Positions 27,347 through 36,785 of a DNA stretch of 64,000 bases are shown in pieces. Source of the DNA: CAZSSM01 sp964609385 (GTDB lineage: Bacteria; Planctomycetota; Planctomycetia; Isosphaerales; Isosphaeraceae); the NCBI GenBank assembly GCA_964609385.1, contig CAZSSM010000022.1:1-64000 (forward strand), read 5' to 3'. Each line of letters opens with the position of its first letter. Position 1 is the first letter of the stretch. Under the pieces are notes generated by a model. That model saw nothing but the letters and a program-made list of their open reading frames with translations, ran no database searches and was not told where the DNA came from. A program made the translations under genes and the position numbers.

Positions 27347-29233
27347 ATGATGTCGCCGATCTTAGCACGCTGGAAACTTCCCGACGTCTTTGTCTCCATG
27401 GTATCCGTGATCGCCCTAGCTACCTTCGCGGTTCCGGTCCGCGCTGAGGACGGGCCGGTCCTCTATGCTCAGGCGGAGTCGGTACTTCGACAACATTGCG
27501 TTGCTTGCCATAACCCCGATACGACCAAGGGTGGGCTGATGCTCCATCGGCTCGATGCCATCAAGAAAGGCTCAACCTACGGGCCGGTCGTCGAGACGGG
27601 TGACCCGGACAACAGCCTGCTCTACCTCCTCGCGGCGCACGAAGAAGAGCCGACTATGCCGCCCAACCAGGAGCGGATTCCGGATGAAGATGTAGCGATC
27701 ATCCGCGCCTGGATCGCCGACGGGTTGCTTGACAAGGCGCCGACCAAGACCAAGCCGTTGGTGGTTGCCTCAGCCGATCCAACGATGGTCGCCGCCGCGG
27801 ACATCTCGGCCGATCGGCCCGCGACTCCGACCCGTTCTGACGTCTCGTTTGCTGCTTCAGTCCGTAGACCCTTAACCGATCTTGCCCTTTCCCCCGATGG
27901 TCGGACCCTCGCGGCTCCCGGCAATGGGGAAATCCTCCTACTCGACTCCAACACGTTGGTCACCATCACGCGGATGGCCTACCCGGATGGCGAGCCACAT
28001 GCCATCCAATTCAGCCGCGACGGTCGGTTCCTGTTGGCCGGTGGCGGTATCCCGGCTGCCTCGGGCCGTGCTGTCCTCTGGGATCTCTCCAGCAGCGAGG
28101 CTGAGCCGATCCAAATCGGCGACGAGTTCGACATGGTCTGGGCGGTCGATATGAGCCCCGCGAATAATCTCGTCGCTCTGGGCGGTCCCAGCAAGCGGAT
28201 CAAGGTGTTCCAGGTCGTCGATGGAGAACCGGTCTATGTTAGGGATCAGCACACCGATTGGGTGACGGCTCTGGCGTTCAGTCCTGACGGACTCTTGCTG
28301 GCTAGCGGTGATCGCAATGGAGGGCTCCGGATCTGGGAGGCGGCCACGGGCACGGAGTTTGATGTGCTCGACGGACATGATGGCCCGATTCATGGCCTGG
28401 CCTGGGACCGAATCGGTGATCGTCTCGTCTCGATCGGCGATGATGGTCGACTCAAGATTTGGAACATGCACACCGGTGAACTTCTTGACCACGTCCAAGC
28501 CCATGATGGTGGTGTGCTCAGTCTGGAGGTTCGGGGCGACTTGGTCGTTACCGGCGGTCGCGACCGCCTCGTCCACGTCCGCTCGCTCGACACGCCCTCG
28601 ATGGTTCAGCGGACGCTTGGGCCCCTCGACGATCAGGTCGTTGGTGCGGTCATGTCGGTCGACGGCTCGCGTGTGATCACCGCCTCGTTCCGCGGTGCGG
28701 TCCAGGTTTATGGCGACGCATCGGCCGAGCCGACCGTCACGCTTGACTCGCCTGCAATGCCGGAGCGAGCTGCCTTGGCCGTCGCGTTCGTTCCCAAGAT
28801 CTCTCGTGAGGCTGCCGCGACGCCAGCACCTGTCATCCTCACCGCAGCGACTACGACCAGCTCCTCGACGGGCCTAGCCGCCGAGGTGGCCGAGCTAACC
28901 ACCGCAATGACCCAACTCCAGCGGGTCGCCGAAGACGCTGCCCAGACTGCCCAACGCGCTCTCGAACTGGCCGAGGGGCGGACTGCTTCCCCATCGACGT
29001 TGACGATCACGACCGAGGTCATCGAGCAGGCTGACACCTCCGGCATCGACCCCGAACTGGCTTCGATGTTGGCCGAGTCGCGGGCGATCGCCGATCGACT
29101 CGGTGAACGGGCACGTCTCGACTCCAATAGTCCGATCCTCCGTCGCGCGGTTCAACGCGCCCGTCGGCTCGTCGAAGCCCTCGAGATCGAGGCTGAAGTC
29201 CAGCGCCGGGTGCGGGCCCGAATCGGGAACTGA
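27347..29233 (+). CDS. Exported c-type cytochrome with WD40 propeller and C-terminal coiled coil
   Basis: A 628-residue exported protein. Two adjacent ATGs at 27347 and 27350 fit the signal peptide ending in ATFAVPVRAED; a TTG at 27272 opens the same frame but adds no recognisable sequence. A planctomycete cytochrome C domain comes first, with heme motif CVACH in VLRQHCVACHNPDTTKGG and PTMPPNQERI as the distal segment. A WD40 propeller covers about residues 165-470, with repeats such as VTALAFSPDGLLLASGDRNG and IHGLAWDRIGDRLVSIGDDG. The last 150 residues are Ala/Thr-rich and then helical with heptads. It is the last gene of the DUF1501-PPC-DUF1549/1553 series and probably scaffolds that complex. 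Confidence 0.9.
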   Translation: MMSPILARWKLPDVFVSMVSVIALATFAVPVRAEDGPVLYAQAESVLRQHCVACHNPDTTKGGLMLHRLDAIKKGSTYGPVVETGDPDNSLLYLLAAHEEEPTMPPNQERIPDEDVAIIRAWIADGLLDKAPTKTKPLVVASADPTMVAAADISADRPATPTRSDVSFAASVRRPLTDLALSPDGRTLAAPGNGEILLLDSNTLVTITRMAYPDGEPHAIQFSRDGRFLLAGGGIPAASGRAVLWDLSSSEAEPIQIGDEFDMVWAVDMSPANNLVALGGPSKRIKVFQVVDGEPVYVRDQHTDWVTALAFSPDGLLLASGDRNGGLRIWEAATGTEFDVLDGHDGPIHGLAWDRIGDRLVSIGDDGRLKIWNMHTGELLDHVQAHDGGVLSLEVRGDLVVTGGRDRLVHVRSLDTPSMVQRTLGPLDDQVVGAVMSVDGSRVITASFRGAVQVYGDASAEPTVTLDSPAMPERAALAVAFVPKISREAAATPAPVILTAATTTSSSTGLAAEVAELTTAMTQLQRVAEDAAQTAQRALELAEGRTASPSTLTITTEVIEQADTSGIDPELASMLAESRAIADRLGERARLDSNSPILRRAVQRARRLVEALEIEAEVQRRVRARIGN

Positions 29234-29617
29234 TTAATCGACCGATCCGTCGTGATCGAAGACCAGGTCAATTAGACAATGACCCCGTCGGTGTCTCCAA
29301 AGCCAGTTACCGAAGGAAACATCGACGGGGTTGAACTTATTCCACTGCGACAACTTGTCTTACATGTAACCAAGTTCTGTGGACTGGCTCAGTTCTTGAG
29401 TCAGAAATTACAAGGACTGAGTGTAGCGATCGAACAGACAGATCGAAGCCCAGCCGAAACTAGCGACCAGAGCGAAGTAATCTCATGCGGTCGAATCGGG
29501 ACTGTAGCCTCACGTCAGAAAGAGCAAGATCAGGGCTCCAATCAGGAACAGCGGCAGGAAGGCCTTCGTCAGCGAGAAGAAGAGGATCAAGCATCTAAAG
29601 GATGTCGATGGTCATGA
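29234..29617. other. Gene-poor interval, with a transmembrane-like minus-strand fragment
   Basis: No full gene is seen in these 384 bases. A plus-strand frame (29279-29617) is Gln/Glu rich and does not look like a protein. On the minus strand, about 29516-29593, a short frame reads LILFFSLTKAFLPLFLIGAL and continues to a TGA, a strongly hydrophobic helix without a proper start. It lies just downstream of the small membrane ORF at 29618-29878 but in another frame, so the two could be pieces of one decayed gene. Confidence 0.4.
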
Positions 29618-29878
29618 TCACGCGGCTCGGCTGGGGTGGCCGATTCCACCACTTGTCCTGGACCCGGCAGAACTGGACCACTCCGTCGCGTTGTCCCCCT
29701 GGTTGATCTTGGCAATAATCAGGACCTCAGTGAACAGGATGGTCAGTTTAGACAGGGCCGACACGAGCAGGCTCATTCCCGACCCCATATACGACCAACT
29801 TCTCGGTCGATCGATCCGGAACATGATCAGGATGAGCAGGGTCAATGAGACCCCGAGAAGGGTGAGGAACAGCGACAT
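29618..29878 (-). CDS. Small two-helix membrane protein or decayed fragment
   Basis: An 86-residue frame starting at ATG 29878. Two hydrophobic segments are clear: LFLTLLGVSLTLLILIMF and a second one around SALSKLTILFTEVLIIA, joined by RIDRPRSWSYMGSGM. The last 25 residues are Ser/Gly rich and unconvincing. The frame continues upstream to 30070, but that part is Arg/Pro rich and looks non-coding. The ribosome-binding site is weak. No family is recognised. It could be a real small membrane protein or, together with the hydrophobic frame at 29516-29593, the remains of a larger membrane protein. Confidence 0.35.
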   Translation of the reverse strand: MSLFLTLLGVSLTLLILIMFRIDRPRSWSYMGSGMSLLVSALSKLTILFTEVLIIAKINQGDNATEWSSSAGSRTSGGIGHPSRAA

Positions 29879-30402
29879 CTCGCAGCTCACATCGCCCAGT
29901 CGGATGATCCAAGCCCGCATGCGGTCACGAAGACGAGCAGGAGGACGTCGGTGACCCGGAGCGAGCCGGTCTGAGGTGCGTGTGTCGACAACATCGTTGG
30001 AGACTTGCAGGAATTCGAAGGGTTTCGGATCCGCGAGGGAACCATGCCCTGGACCTACTCGTTCGTCCAAGACAAGCGTCGTCAGAGCTTTCGCTACGGT
30101 CGACGGCTGAATTTTGCTTCCCGATCATCGTTGGTGATCGTGCCTCAAGGTCGCTTCGTTCCGGAGATTTGGTAGTTGGGACTGCAAGCGGGCCTTCCGT
30201 TCAGGACCTTGTGCAGCTCTCAACAGCGACGTAACGTGGTTATCGTGTTGGGTCGTCTCTGGATCGATGTCGATCAGCATGATGATTCGCATCGAAGTAC
30301 GGCCATGCAGTTCCGTCGATTTTATTCGGTCGCAGGGAAGCGATACCATCCTTGCTCACGCGATCGCCTAGTCATGCTGTGATTGCTTAAAAAGGTAAAC
30401 CA
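29879..30402. other. Gene-poor interval upstream of the tandem hydrolase gene
   Basis: No established gene is recognised in these 524 bases. One plus-strand frame, ATG at 30044 to TAG at 30175 (43 codons), reads MPWTYSFVQDKRRQSFRYGR at its start and stays protein-like to the end; open frame extends further upstream without a start codon. It may be a fragment or a small gene of unknown function. The right end must hold the promoter of the hydrolase gene, whose AAAAAGG site lies eight bases before its ATG. Confidence 0.4.
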
Positions 30403-32607
30403 ATGAAGTTCCAACAACTAAGTTTTTTTGTGTTCTCAGCTTGTTTTTGTTGTGCAAGCACAATTAAGTGTATGGCGACCGATGAAGTGTTAACTGTCCT
30501 CGGTGTGCCGACGCCTGGAAACGACTACCACGCCTGGATCGATTGGAACGACGGTGGCTGGATGCTGATCGACCATTTGAATCGGCTTGCGACGGAGTCG
30601 ATCGACCAGCGTGAAGAGAGCGTTGCATCGCTACGAACTTCGGATGACTGGAGACTCTGGCAACAGAAGGTGCGTCGATACTTTGACACCCATATGGGCC
30701 CCTGGCCTGAAAAGACGCCTCTGAACGTTCGCGTGACAGGGACGATTGAAAGAGAAACGTACTTAGTGGAGAAAATCGTTTTCGAATCAACGGCGAGTCT
30801 GCACGTCACCGGCGCGGTCTTCTTACCAGCGAATCGACCACAGACGTCTCCCGCGATCCTCAAATTGATCGGCCATTCCGACATCGCCTTCCGGAAGCCC
30901 TCGTATCAGAACGTCATCCTGAATCTGGTTCACAAGGGGTTTATCGTCCTCGCGATCGATCCGATCGGGCAAGGCGAAAGGCTACAATACTATGACTCGG
31001 AGTCGAATCAGTCCCTGGTGGGAAGGGCGATCGACGAGCACACACACGCAGGCGTGCAATGCTTCCTGGTCGGGAGACCCATCGCACATTACTTCGTGTG
31101 GGACGCGATTCGGGCGATTGACTATCTAGCCTCACGCGAGGACGTCGATGCCGACCGGATCGGCGTGACGGGACTGTCAGGTGGTGGCGTTCAAAGCAGC
31201 TATGTCGGGGCGATCGACCCAAGGGTCGCTGCGGTCGCACCTATGGGATTTGTGAGCAACTACCGCCGGTTGCTCGAATCAATCGGTGTTCAGTGTGGCG
31301 AGCAGGTGTTTTATCGTAGCCTCGTTCATGGAATTGACCATGCGGATCTCCTTACCGCACGAGCCCCGAAGCCGACCCTACACGTGACGACGACGAGAGA
31401 CTTCTTCAGTATCCAAGGTGCGCGTGAGACCGAACGAGAAGTCCGGCGGGCCTATCGGGCGTTCAATGCTGCTGATGCCTACGACCGGATCGAGGACGAT
31501 CACGAGCACGGCTTCACGGTGAAAAACAACGAGGGTGTCTACGCTTTTTTTCAACGAACGCTTGGTGTGGACGGTGATCCGACAGAGCATGAATACGAAT
31601 ATCTAACCGAGAGAGAATTGCAGGTCACGGAGACGGGCCAGGTATCGACCTCATATGAGAGCGAGACAGTTTTCTCGATTAACCGACGGGAAGCGAGATC
31701 GTTGCTCAACAAACTCGAACAATCACGTCGTTCGGCCGATCATCTCTCGAGAGTGGTCGAGAAGGCACGTCTTCTCTCCGGATTTCTCGAGCCGGGCACC
31801 GAAGCTCCCAACGCGGTTTTTCGCGGTCGTTACCCGCGTGAGGGTTATGTAATCGAGAAGTGGGGGCTGTCTGGTGAGGGTGAGACGATTTTGCCGGTGC
31901 TGCTGTTTCTCCCTGATGATGAGGGGCCGCATCCCGCGATCATCTATGCCGATGCCGATGGGAAAGCAAGCGACGCCCAGCCTGGTCAGCGCTTGGATCG
32001 TCTGGCACGCGAAGGCCATGTCATCGCCGCGGTCGATCTTCTCGGTTTCGGTGAAACTCGGAATCTTCGGGAACGTTATTGGCATGGTCCGACCCAAGCC
32101 TTCTTCACGTCCCAACTTTTCGGTAGAAGTGTCGTCAGCATCAATGCGGGCGACATCCTCCGAGTTCACCGGTTCCTCCAAACACTCCCCAGGGTCAACC
32201 CGAACTCAATCGGGGCCTACGCCAAGGGAGCGACGGGACCGGCCGCCATCCACGCGGTCGCATTCGCCGAGGATCTTTCCTGGCTCGTCCTTGAGGATTC
32301 GATCCTCGATTATTCCTCGGTGGTGCTGAACCCGCTCTTCGATGTCGATACGAACAGTTTGGTTGCGGGATTCTTAAAGGTGGCTGACCTCCCCGATCTG
32401 ATTGCCAGCATCGCGCCGCGAAAAGTCGTTGTGATCACGCCACGAGATCATTTGGGGCAGCCACTGAGTAGCGATCGGATGGATTCTTGTCTGGCATACC
32501 CGAAGCGACTCTTTCGCGAGTTGAAGGCGAACGATCACCTCATCACGATCCATACTGAGCCGACTGTTCAGCAGACCCTTCACTGGGCGACCCAAACTGC
32601 CGAGTGA
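30403..32607 (+). CDS. Exported tandem alpha/beta-hydrolase (acetyl-xylan-esterase-like), second domain without nucleophile
   Basis: A 734-residue exported hydrolase. The N-terminus (QLSFFVFSACFCCASTIKC) is a signal peptide, possibly with a lipobox-like Cys. The first alpha/beta-hydrolase domain (about 100-390) has the nucleophile elbow GVTGLSGGGVQSS, an acid candidate in TTTRDFFS and a His in DDHEHGF. It resembles the acetyl xylan esterase/prolyl-oligopeptidase-type hydrolases that planctomycetes export to remove esters from glycans. A second domain (about 480-730) has the same beginnings (LPVLLFLPDDEGPHPAIIYAD) but its elbow reads GAYAKGATGPAA and lacks Ser. It is probably non-catalytic. 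A good AAAAAGG site precedes the ATG. Confidence 0.85.
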   Translation: MKFQQLSFFVFSACFCCASTIKCMATDEVLTVLGVPTPGNDYHAWIDWNDGGWMLIDHLNRLATESIDQREESVASLRTSDDWRLWQQKVRRYFDTHMGPWPEKTPLNVRVTGTIERETYLVEKIVFESTASLHVTGAVFLPANRPQTSPAILKLIGHSDIAFRKPSYQNVILNLVHKGFIVLAIDPIGQGERLQYYDSESNQSLVGRAIDEHTHAGVQCFLVGRPIAHYFVWDAIRAIDYLASREDVDADRIGVTGLSGGGVQSSYVGAIDPRVAAVAPMGFVSNYRRLLESIGVQCGEQVFYRSLVHGIDHADLLTARAPKPTLHVTTTRDFFSIQGARETEREVRRAYRAFNAADAYDRIEDDHEHGFTVKNNEGVYAFFQRTLGVDGDPTEHEYEYLTERELQVTETGQVSTSYESETVFSINRREARSLLNKLEQSRRSADHLSRVVEKARLLSGFLEPGTEAPNAVFRGRYPREGYVIEKWGLSGEGETILPVLLFLPDDEGPHPAIIYADADGKASDAQPGQRLDRLAREGHVIAAVDLLGFGETRNLRERYWHGPTQAFFTSQLFGRSVVSINAGDILRVHRFLQTLPRVNPNSIGAYAKGATGPAAIHAVAFAEDLSWLVLEDSILDYSSVVLNPLFDVDTNSLVAGFLKVADLPDLIASIAPRKVVVITPRDHLGQPLSSDRMDSCLAYPKRLFRELKANDHLITIHTEPTVQQTLHWATQTAE

Positions 32608-32793
32608 AACAGGTCGATCGAGGAGCCCGATCCGAGCAGGTCTGCTCGGGACATGGTTGGTTGGGCCTTGAAATCGATTCGATCGGCAAAGTTTGGCGAA
32701 TCGTTGAAGTCAGCGGTCATCCTCAGCCGATGTTGGGACCGAGGCGTGGAAATTCTTGTGTCCACCGTGTCCGAACGAGGTGGGGAGGTCGCG

Positions 32794-35355
32794 ATGCGAA
32801 GCCGGGTTGGTTCACTGGAGGCTCGGGATCGGGGTGGAAACGTGCGGGGCCGGACCGGTCGGGTGTTAGCGTTGGAATCCCTGGAGACGCGGATCGTCCT
32901 CTCGACCATTGGGGGCGAGGACGTACTGCCGGAGGACCTGTCCCGGCCGATCGCGCCCGCGCCACCCGAACTGCCGAGCGATGTCGAGCCGATCCCGGTC
33001 GAGGAACTGGTTGCTGAGGTCGAAGCGACGGCGCGACCGATCGCGGCCGACCTGGAGGCCGCCGTTGAAGACTCGATCATCCTTATCGAGGACGAGGTCA
33101 CCTCGACGATGGTCGAGATGGGGAGAATGCTCGATGCCGAGGTCATCGCGACGACGACTCAATTCGAGATGATGGTTGCCGAAGAGGTCGAAGGGCTAGA
33201 GGTGATGGCCTTCAGCGCACTCGAGGAGATTCTGCCCGAATCGGAGTCGGAGATCCCGAACGATCGGGCAGTCGAACTCGTCTCGTCGAGCGGTACGGTG
33301 ATGAAGCCTTTGACGCCCATGACATTCGTCGAAGACAATATCACTTCCAATGACCTCATCGAACACATCCTCTTCGAAGTGTTCGGGATCATCCCCTCGA
33401 CGGTCGAGGAAGGAGAGTTCGATTCACCGTATTTCGATGGCTCGACGCAGTCGATTAGCGAGATGACCGAGCAATTGCTTTATGCGACATTCGGGGTCCT
33501 CCCCACAAGTCAACAGTCTGAGACCTTCTCCGCCCAGATCTCAGATATGGCCGATGTCCTCCTATCCGAGGAACAGGCAACGGTGGATAGCATCGAAGGA
33601 GATTCGAGTGAGACCCTCGAGTTTCCTCCGATCCCCATGCCGACGGAATTTGACGGGGATGTGGATTTGACCGTGATGACTGGCGTCGGTGAGCTACCAA
33701 CAGATACCGACGTCGACCCCGCAGCGCGGTCCACAACGGACGACGAATCGGATGGAGAACCGGTTGGCAACGAGGATGGTTCCGATCCAGTCGAGATGCT
33801 CGACGAGTTGGACGTTCCCAACCCGCCGACCCCTTCCTCGCCTTCTGATCTCGACGCCGACTCCGAGATCGACCAGGCACTAGATGGCGAGACCGAGATG
33901 GTAACGACCACCAGTGTCCCCACAGAGAGCGAGGACGACCTGACCGTCTCGACGATCGATGATGTGGCAGTAACCGGCGTCACGGCCACTTCGAGTTCGT
34001 CGGTGACGGTCCGCTACACCATCGACGACGACGGTGCGTTCGATGAACCCGGTGATGAGTTTGGTCCGGTCCTCGATGGCCTAACGCTGGTCGTCCGTCG
34101 TGCGGCCGATGCGGACTCTGGTGGAGCCCAGGAAATCGGTCGGGTGACCTTGAGTGGCGCGGATCTGACCGACGGCGATCACGAGGTCGAGGTGACTGTT
34201 GATCCGCTGATCATCAAGCCGTCGATGCCGTTCGTCGTCGCTGAGATCGATCCCGAGGGCCAGCTTACAGAGTCGGATGAGACCAATAACCGCGACGGGT
34301 TCCGCAAACATGTCGTCGCTGCGGTGACGCACGGTTACCAGCCCGACGCGAAGGTTCCAGCCTGGGTCGGGACGCTGGCTGACTCACTCATCGAGGTGGG
34401 TTACGACGAGGCGATCGCTTACGACTGGGCGCTGTCCAGCTCGCTGCCGACGCCGGGCCAGGTCGAAGTCAACGCACAGTCGTTGGCTGATGCGATTCAG
34501 GAGGCAGCTTCGGGCTTGGAGGGACTGTCTTCCGATGACGTGATTGACGTTCACTTGATCGGCCACAGCCGAGGTGGAAACCTGGTGGCGGCTGCCTCCG
34601 GTCTCCTCGATCAGTCCGAGTCGTCTCCGCTGGCCGACGGGTTCGTCAAGGTCACGATGCTCGACCCGCACCCGGCGCGAAACGGTGACGTGGCTTTCTA
34701 CGACGCATCGAACGGACCGTTGGGCCGGTTCAGCGAGCTGCTTTACCTGGCCTTCCAGGAAGGGACTAAGGACCCCGCCTTGACTGTGCCTGAGTCGGTC
34801 GATCAAGCCGAAATCTTCTATCAGCGGACCCCGGTCGAGCAGGCCACCGGCCTCGGTGAACCGTTCGTCAACCTTTGGGGTGCGACCCCGGCGGGGGGGC
34901 GGCCGGCCACTTACTACGACCTGACTTCAACGGTTCGCTCGCACGCCGGTCTGATTGGCTACTACCAGCAGAGCGTGGTGCCGACGCTGGCCTCGGCCTC
35001 GCTGTTCTCGGTGGCTCCCGGGACTACACCCGAGACGCCTAGCAACGGCGGCGGCTCGCTGTTCAACGTCATGCCTCGACAGACGCCCGGTGCAGCCCGC
35101 GCCGAGTTCAACACCCTCCGGACCCTCGGTGTTGATTCCGGCACGGCGGCCAACTTGATCCGAAGCGTCGACTCGCTCAACGCGTCGATGGAACAGGGCC
35201 GGTTCTTCAACGCTACCTTCACGACCCAACGGCTAGTCCAGTACATCAACTCGCAGGCGAATCGGACGATCCCGGAGGCTGTGGCCGACTCATTGCTCAG
35301 CACGTTGGAGGTCGGCCAGTTCATCGCTGGACTGGGTGATCCGAGCGTCAGTTGA
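32794..35355 (+). CDS. Large acidic surface protein: sorting motif, internal repeat, CARDB-like and lipase-like domains
   Basis: An 853-residue protein starting at ATG 32794, five bases after GGAGG (32784-32788). Residues 24-37 carry VLALESLETRIVLS, a form of the N-terminal motif (LE.LE.R.(V/L)LS) found on planctomycete surface proteins. Residues 40-390 are very acidic and contain a duplicated unit: IEHILFEVFGIIPSTVEEGE (189-208) and TEQLLYATFGVLPTSQQSET (225-244). A CARDB/Ig-like domain covers about 395-505. An alpha/beta-hydrolase of lipase type follows, with LIGHSRGG (588-595; Ser592 as nucleophile). The last 180 residues are unassigned. It could be a surface lipase/esterase, but substrate and full catalytic triad are not proven. 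Confidence 0.8.
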   Translation: MRSRVGSLEARDRGGNVRGRTGRVLALESLETRIVLSTIGGEDVLPEDLSRPIAPAPPELPSDVEPIPVEELVAEVEATARPIAADLEAAVEDSIILIEDEVTSTMVEMGRMLDAEVIATTTQFEMMVAEEVEGLEVMAFSALEEILPESESEIPNDRAVELVSSSGTVMKPLTPMTFVEDNITSNDLIEHILFEVFGIIPSTVEEGEFDSPYFDGSTQSISEMTEQLLYATFGVLPTSQQSETFSAQISDMADVLLSEEQATVDSIEGDSSETLEFPPIPMPTEFDGDVDLTVMTGVGELPTDTDVDPAARSTTDDESDGEPVGNEDGSDPVEMLDELDVPNPPTPSSPSDLDADSEIDQALDGETEMVTTTSVPTESEDDLTVSTIDDVAVTGVTATSSSSVTVRYTIDDDGAFDEPGDEFGPVLDGLTLVVRRAADADSGGAQEIGRVTLSGADLTDGDHEVEVTVDPLIIKPSMPFVVAEIDPEGQLTESDETNNRDGFRKHVVAAVTHGYQPDAKVPAWVGTLADSLIEVGYDEAIAYDWALSSSLPTPGQVEVNAQSLADAIQEAASGLEGLSSDDVIDVHLIGHSRGGNLVAAASGLLDQSESSPLADGFVKVTMLDPHPARNGDVAFYDASNGPLGRFSELLYLAFQEGTKDPALTVPESVDQAEIFYQRTPVEQATGLGEPFVNLWGATPAGGRPATYYDLTSTVRSHAGLIGYYQQSVVPTLASASLFSVAPGTTPETPSNGGGSLFNVMPRQTPGAARAEFNTLRTLGVDSGTAANLIRSVDSLNASMEQGRFFNATFTTQRLVQYINSQANRTIPEAVADSLLSTLEVGQFIAGLGDPSVS

Positions 35356-35393
35356 ATTCGATGATGAGCTAGGTTGATTTCTCGGGACGATCC

Positions 35394-36785
35394 TCACGGG
35401 GTCCACCAGGCGTCGAGCTTGCCGATGAGGTCTTCAACGACCTCGGGATGCTGATCAGCAAGCTCGATGTGCTCGTTGGGGTCGTCCTCAATCTTGTAGA
35501 GTTCCGGAGCCATAGTTGGCGCGTTGGGCGGCTGGGGGAGGATCAGCTTCCAGCCGTCATGGACGATCCAACGGTAGATGAGGTTGGCTGATGGCCGATC
35601 GATGTCGACGGCGTTGTGGGCGAAGATCGCCCCGGGAACTGACTCGCGTCCCTTGACCGCCTCGGGGTCGAGCAGGTCGATGCCGGTCATTTGCGGATCA
35701 CTGGGAAGCCCGACGGCTTGAAGGATTGTTGGGGCGATATCAACCGAGCTGACGGGCGTCAGATCGGTCCGCGGAACCACTTGGCTGGGCCATCGAATCA
35801 TGATCGGCGTTCGAATCCCGCCGTCGTAGGGTGATCGCTTGGAACGTGGAGCATAACTACGCCCGTCGGGATTTTGGATCCACCCATTGTCGCACACATA
35901 GATCACGATCGTCGACTCGTCGAGGTCCCGTGCTTCGAGTTCGTCCAGCAACTCGCCGCAAGTCTCATCGAACCAAGAGCACATGGCCCAGTATCGGATG
36001 ATGCTCGGACTGGAAGCGTGCTCGCGATATCGAGCCAGATGGCGTTCCGGCGGGTTGTGGGGCGTATGGGGGAGGAACGGCGCGTACCAGATTAGAAACG
36101 GCCGACCTTCTTTGTCGGTCTGATCGAGGAATCGACGGATCGGATCGAGTCCTTGTCGACCGATCGTGAGGCCCTCGTCTCCATGACGACCACCTCGGGC
36201 CGGATCACCATGGGTCATCCCATTGGTAAACCCGCCCCGACGATAGTTGCCGCCCCACCACTTTCCCGTCTGGAGGCTGAGGTACCCACGCTCGCTGAGC
36301 ATTCGGGCGATCGAGGGCATCGTGTCGAAAGAAGCGATCATTTGTTGCCGGAGCGCGAGGAAGCCCTGGTCACATTGGGCCGCTCCGCCCGACTTTCCTG
36401 CAGGTAAAGGTGGGTCGTTGCCGGTGATCTTGTGCTGGTGCGGGAATAACCCCGAGAGGATCGTAGCCAAGCTTGGCGAGCAGAGGCTCGACGGGACGTA
36501 GCCATGCGGATAGACCAGGCTCTCGGAGGCCAACCGGTCCAGGTTTGGTGTCTGGATCTCGGGATGGCCCATGAACCCATAATCGGTCCACGCCTGGTCG
36601 TCACTGATGATCAGGACAACGTTCGGGGTTGCTTCTGCCCCATCGATTCTTGGATTACTTTCCCAGGGACTACAGGCCCCCTGAGTTCCAATCATTAACC
36701 AGGCGATCACCGAGAAGAGAACAATGCCAATGGGGCCATTGAGAGTCGAACGAGGGGACAGGGAGGCCAGTATAAGCCGTATCAC
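35394..36785 (-). CDS. Exported sulfatase-family protein with altered active-site motif (CSPSL)
   Basis: A 463-residue member of the type I sulfatase/alkaline phosphatase superfamily. The N-terminus has a hydrophobic segment (GIVLFSVIAWLMIGTQGAC) for export. The metal site starts with VVLIISDDQAWTDYG. The modification motif reads C102-S-P-S-L106: the Arg of CxPSR is replaced by Leu, whereas Cys and Pro stay. Further ligands, such as YVCDNGWIQNP instead of the usual DHG, also differ from the norm. These changes point to a subfamily with different modification or chemistry, or to loss of sulfatase activity. It converges with the lipase-like gene (38-base gap) and diverges from the sdh operon. 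Confidence 0.85.
   Translation of the reverse strand: MIRLILASLSPRSTLNGPIGIVLFSVIAWLMIGTQGACSPWESNPRIDGAEATPNVVLIISDDQAWTDYGFMGHPEIQTPNLDRLASESLVYPHGYVPSSLCSPSLATILSGLFPHQHKITGNDPPLPAGKSGGAAQCDQGFLALRQQMIASFDTMPSIARMLSERGYLSLQTGKWWGGNYRRGGFTNGMTHGDPARGGRHGDEGLTIGRQGLDPIRRFLDQTDKEGRPFLIWYAPFLPHTPHNPPERHLARYREHASSPSIIRYWAMCSWFDETCGELLDELEARDLDESTIVIYVCDNGWIQNPDGRSYAPRSKRSPYDGGIRTPIMIRWPSQVVPRTDLTPVSSVDIAPTILQAVGLPSDPQMTGIDLLDPEAVKGRESVPGAIFAHNAVDIDRPSANLIYRWIVHDGWKLILPQPPNAPTMAPELYKIEDDPNEHIELADQHPEVVEDLIGKLDAWWTP

Noticed and set aside
29279..29617. 112-codon plus frame after the WD40 protein gene
   Set aside because: Gln/Glu-rich end and no motif; the opposite strand carries the hydrophobic segment that looks more protein-like.
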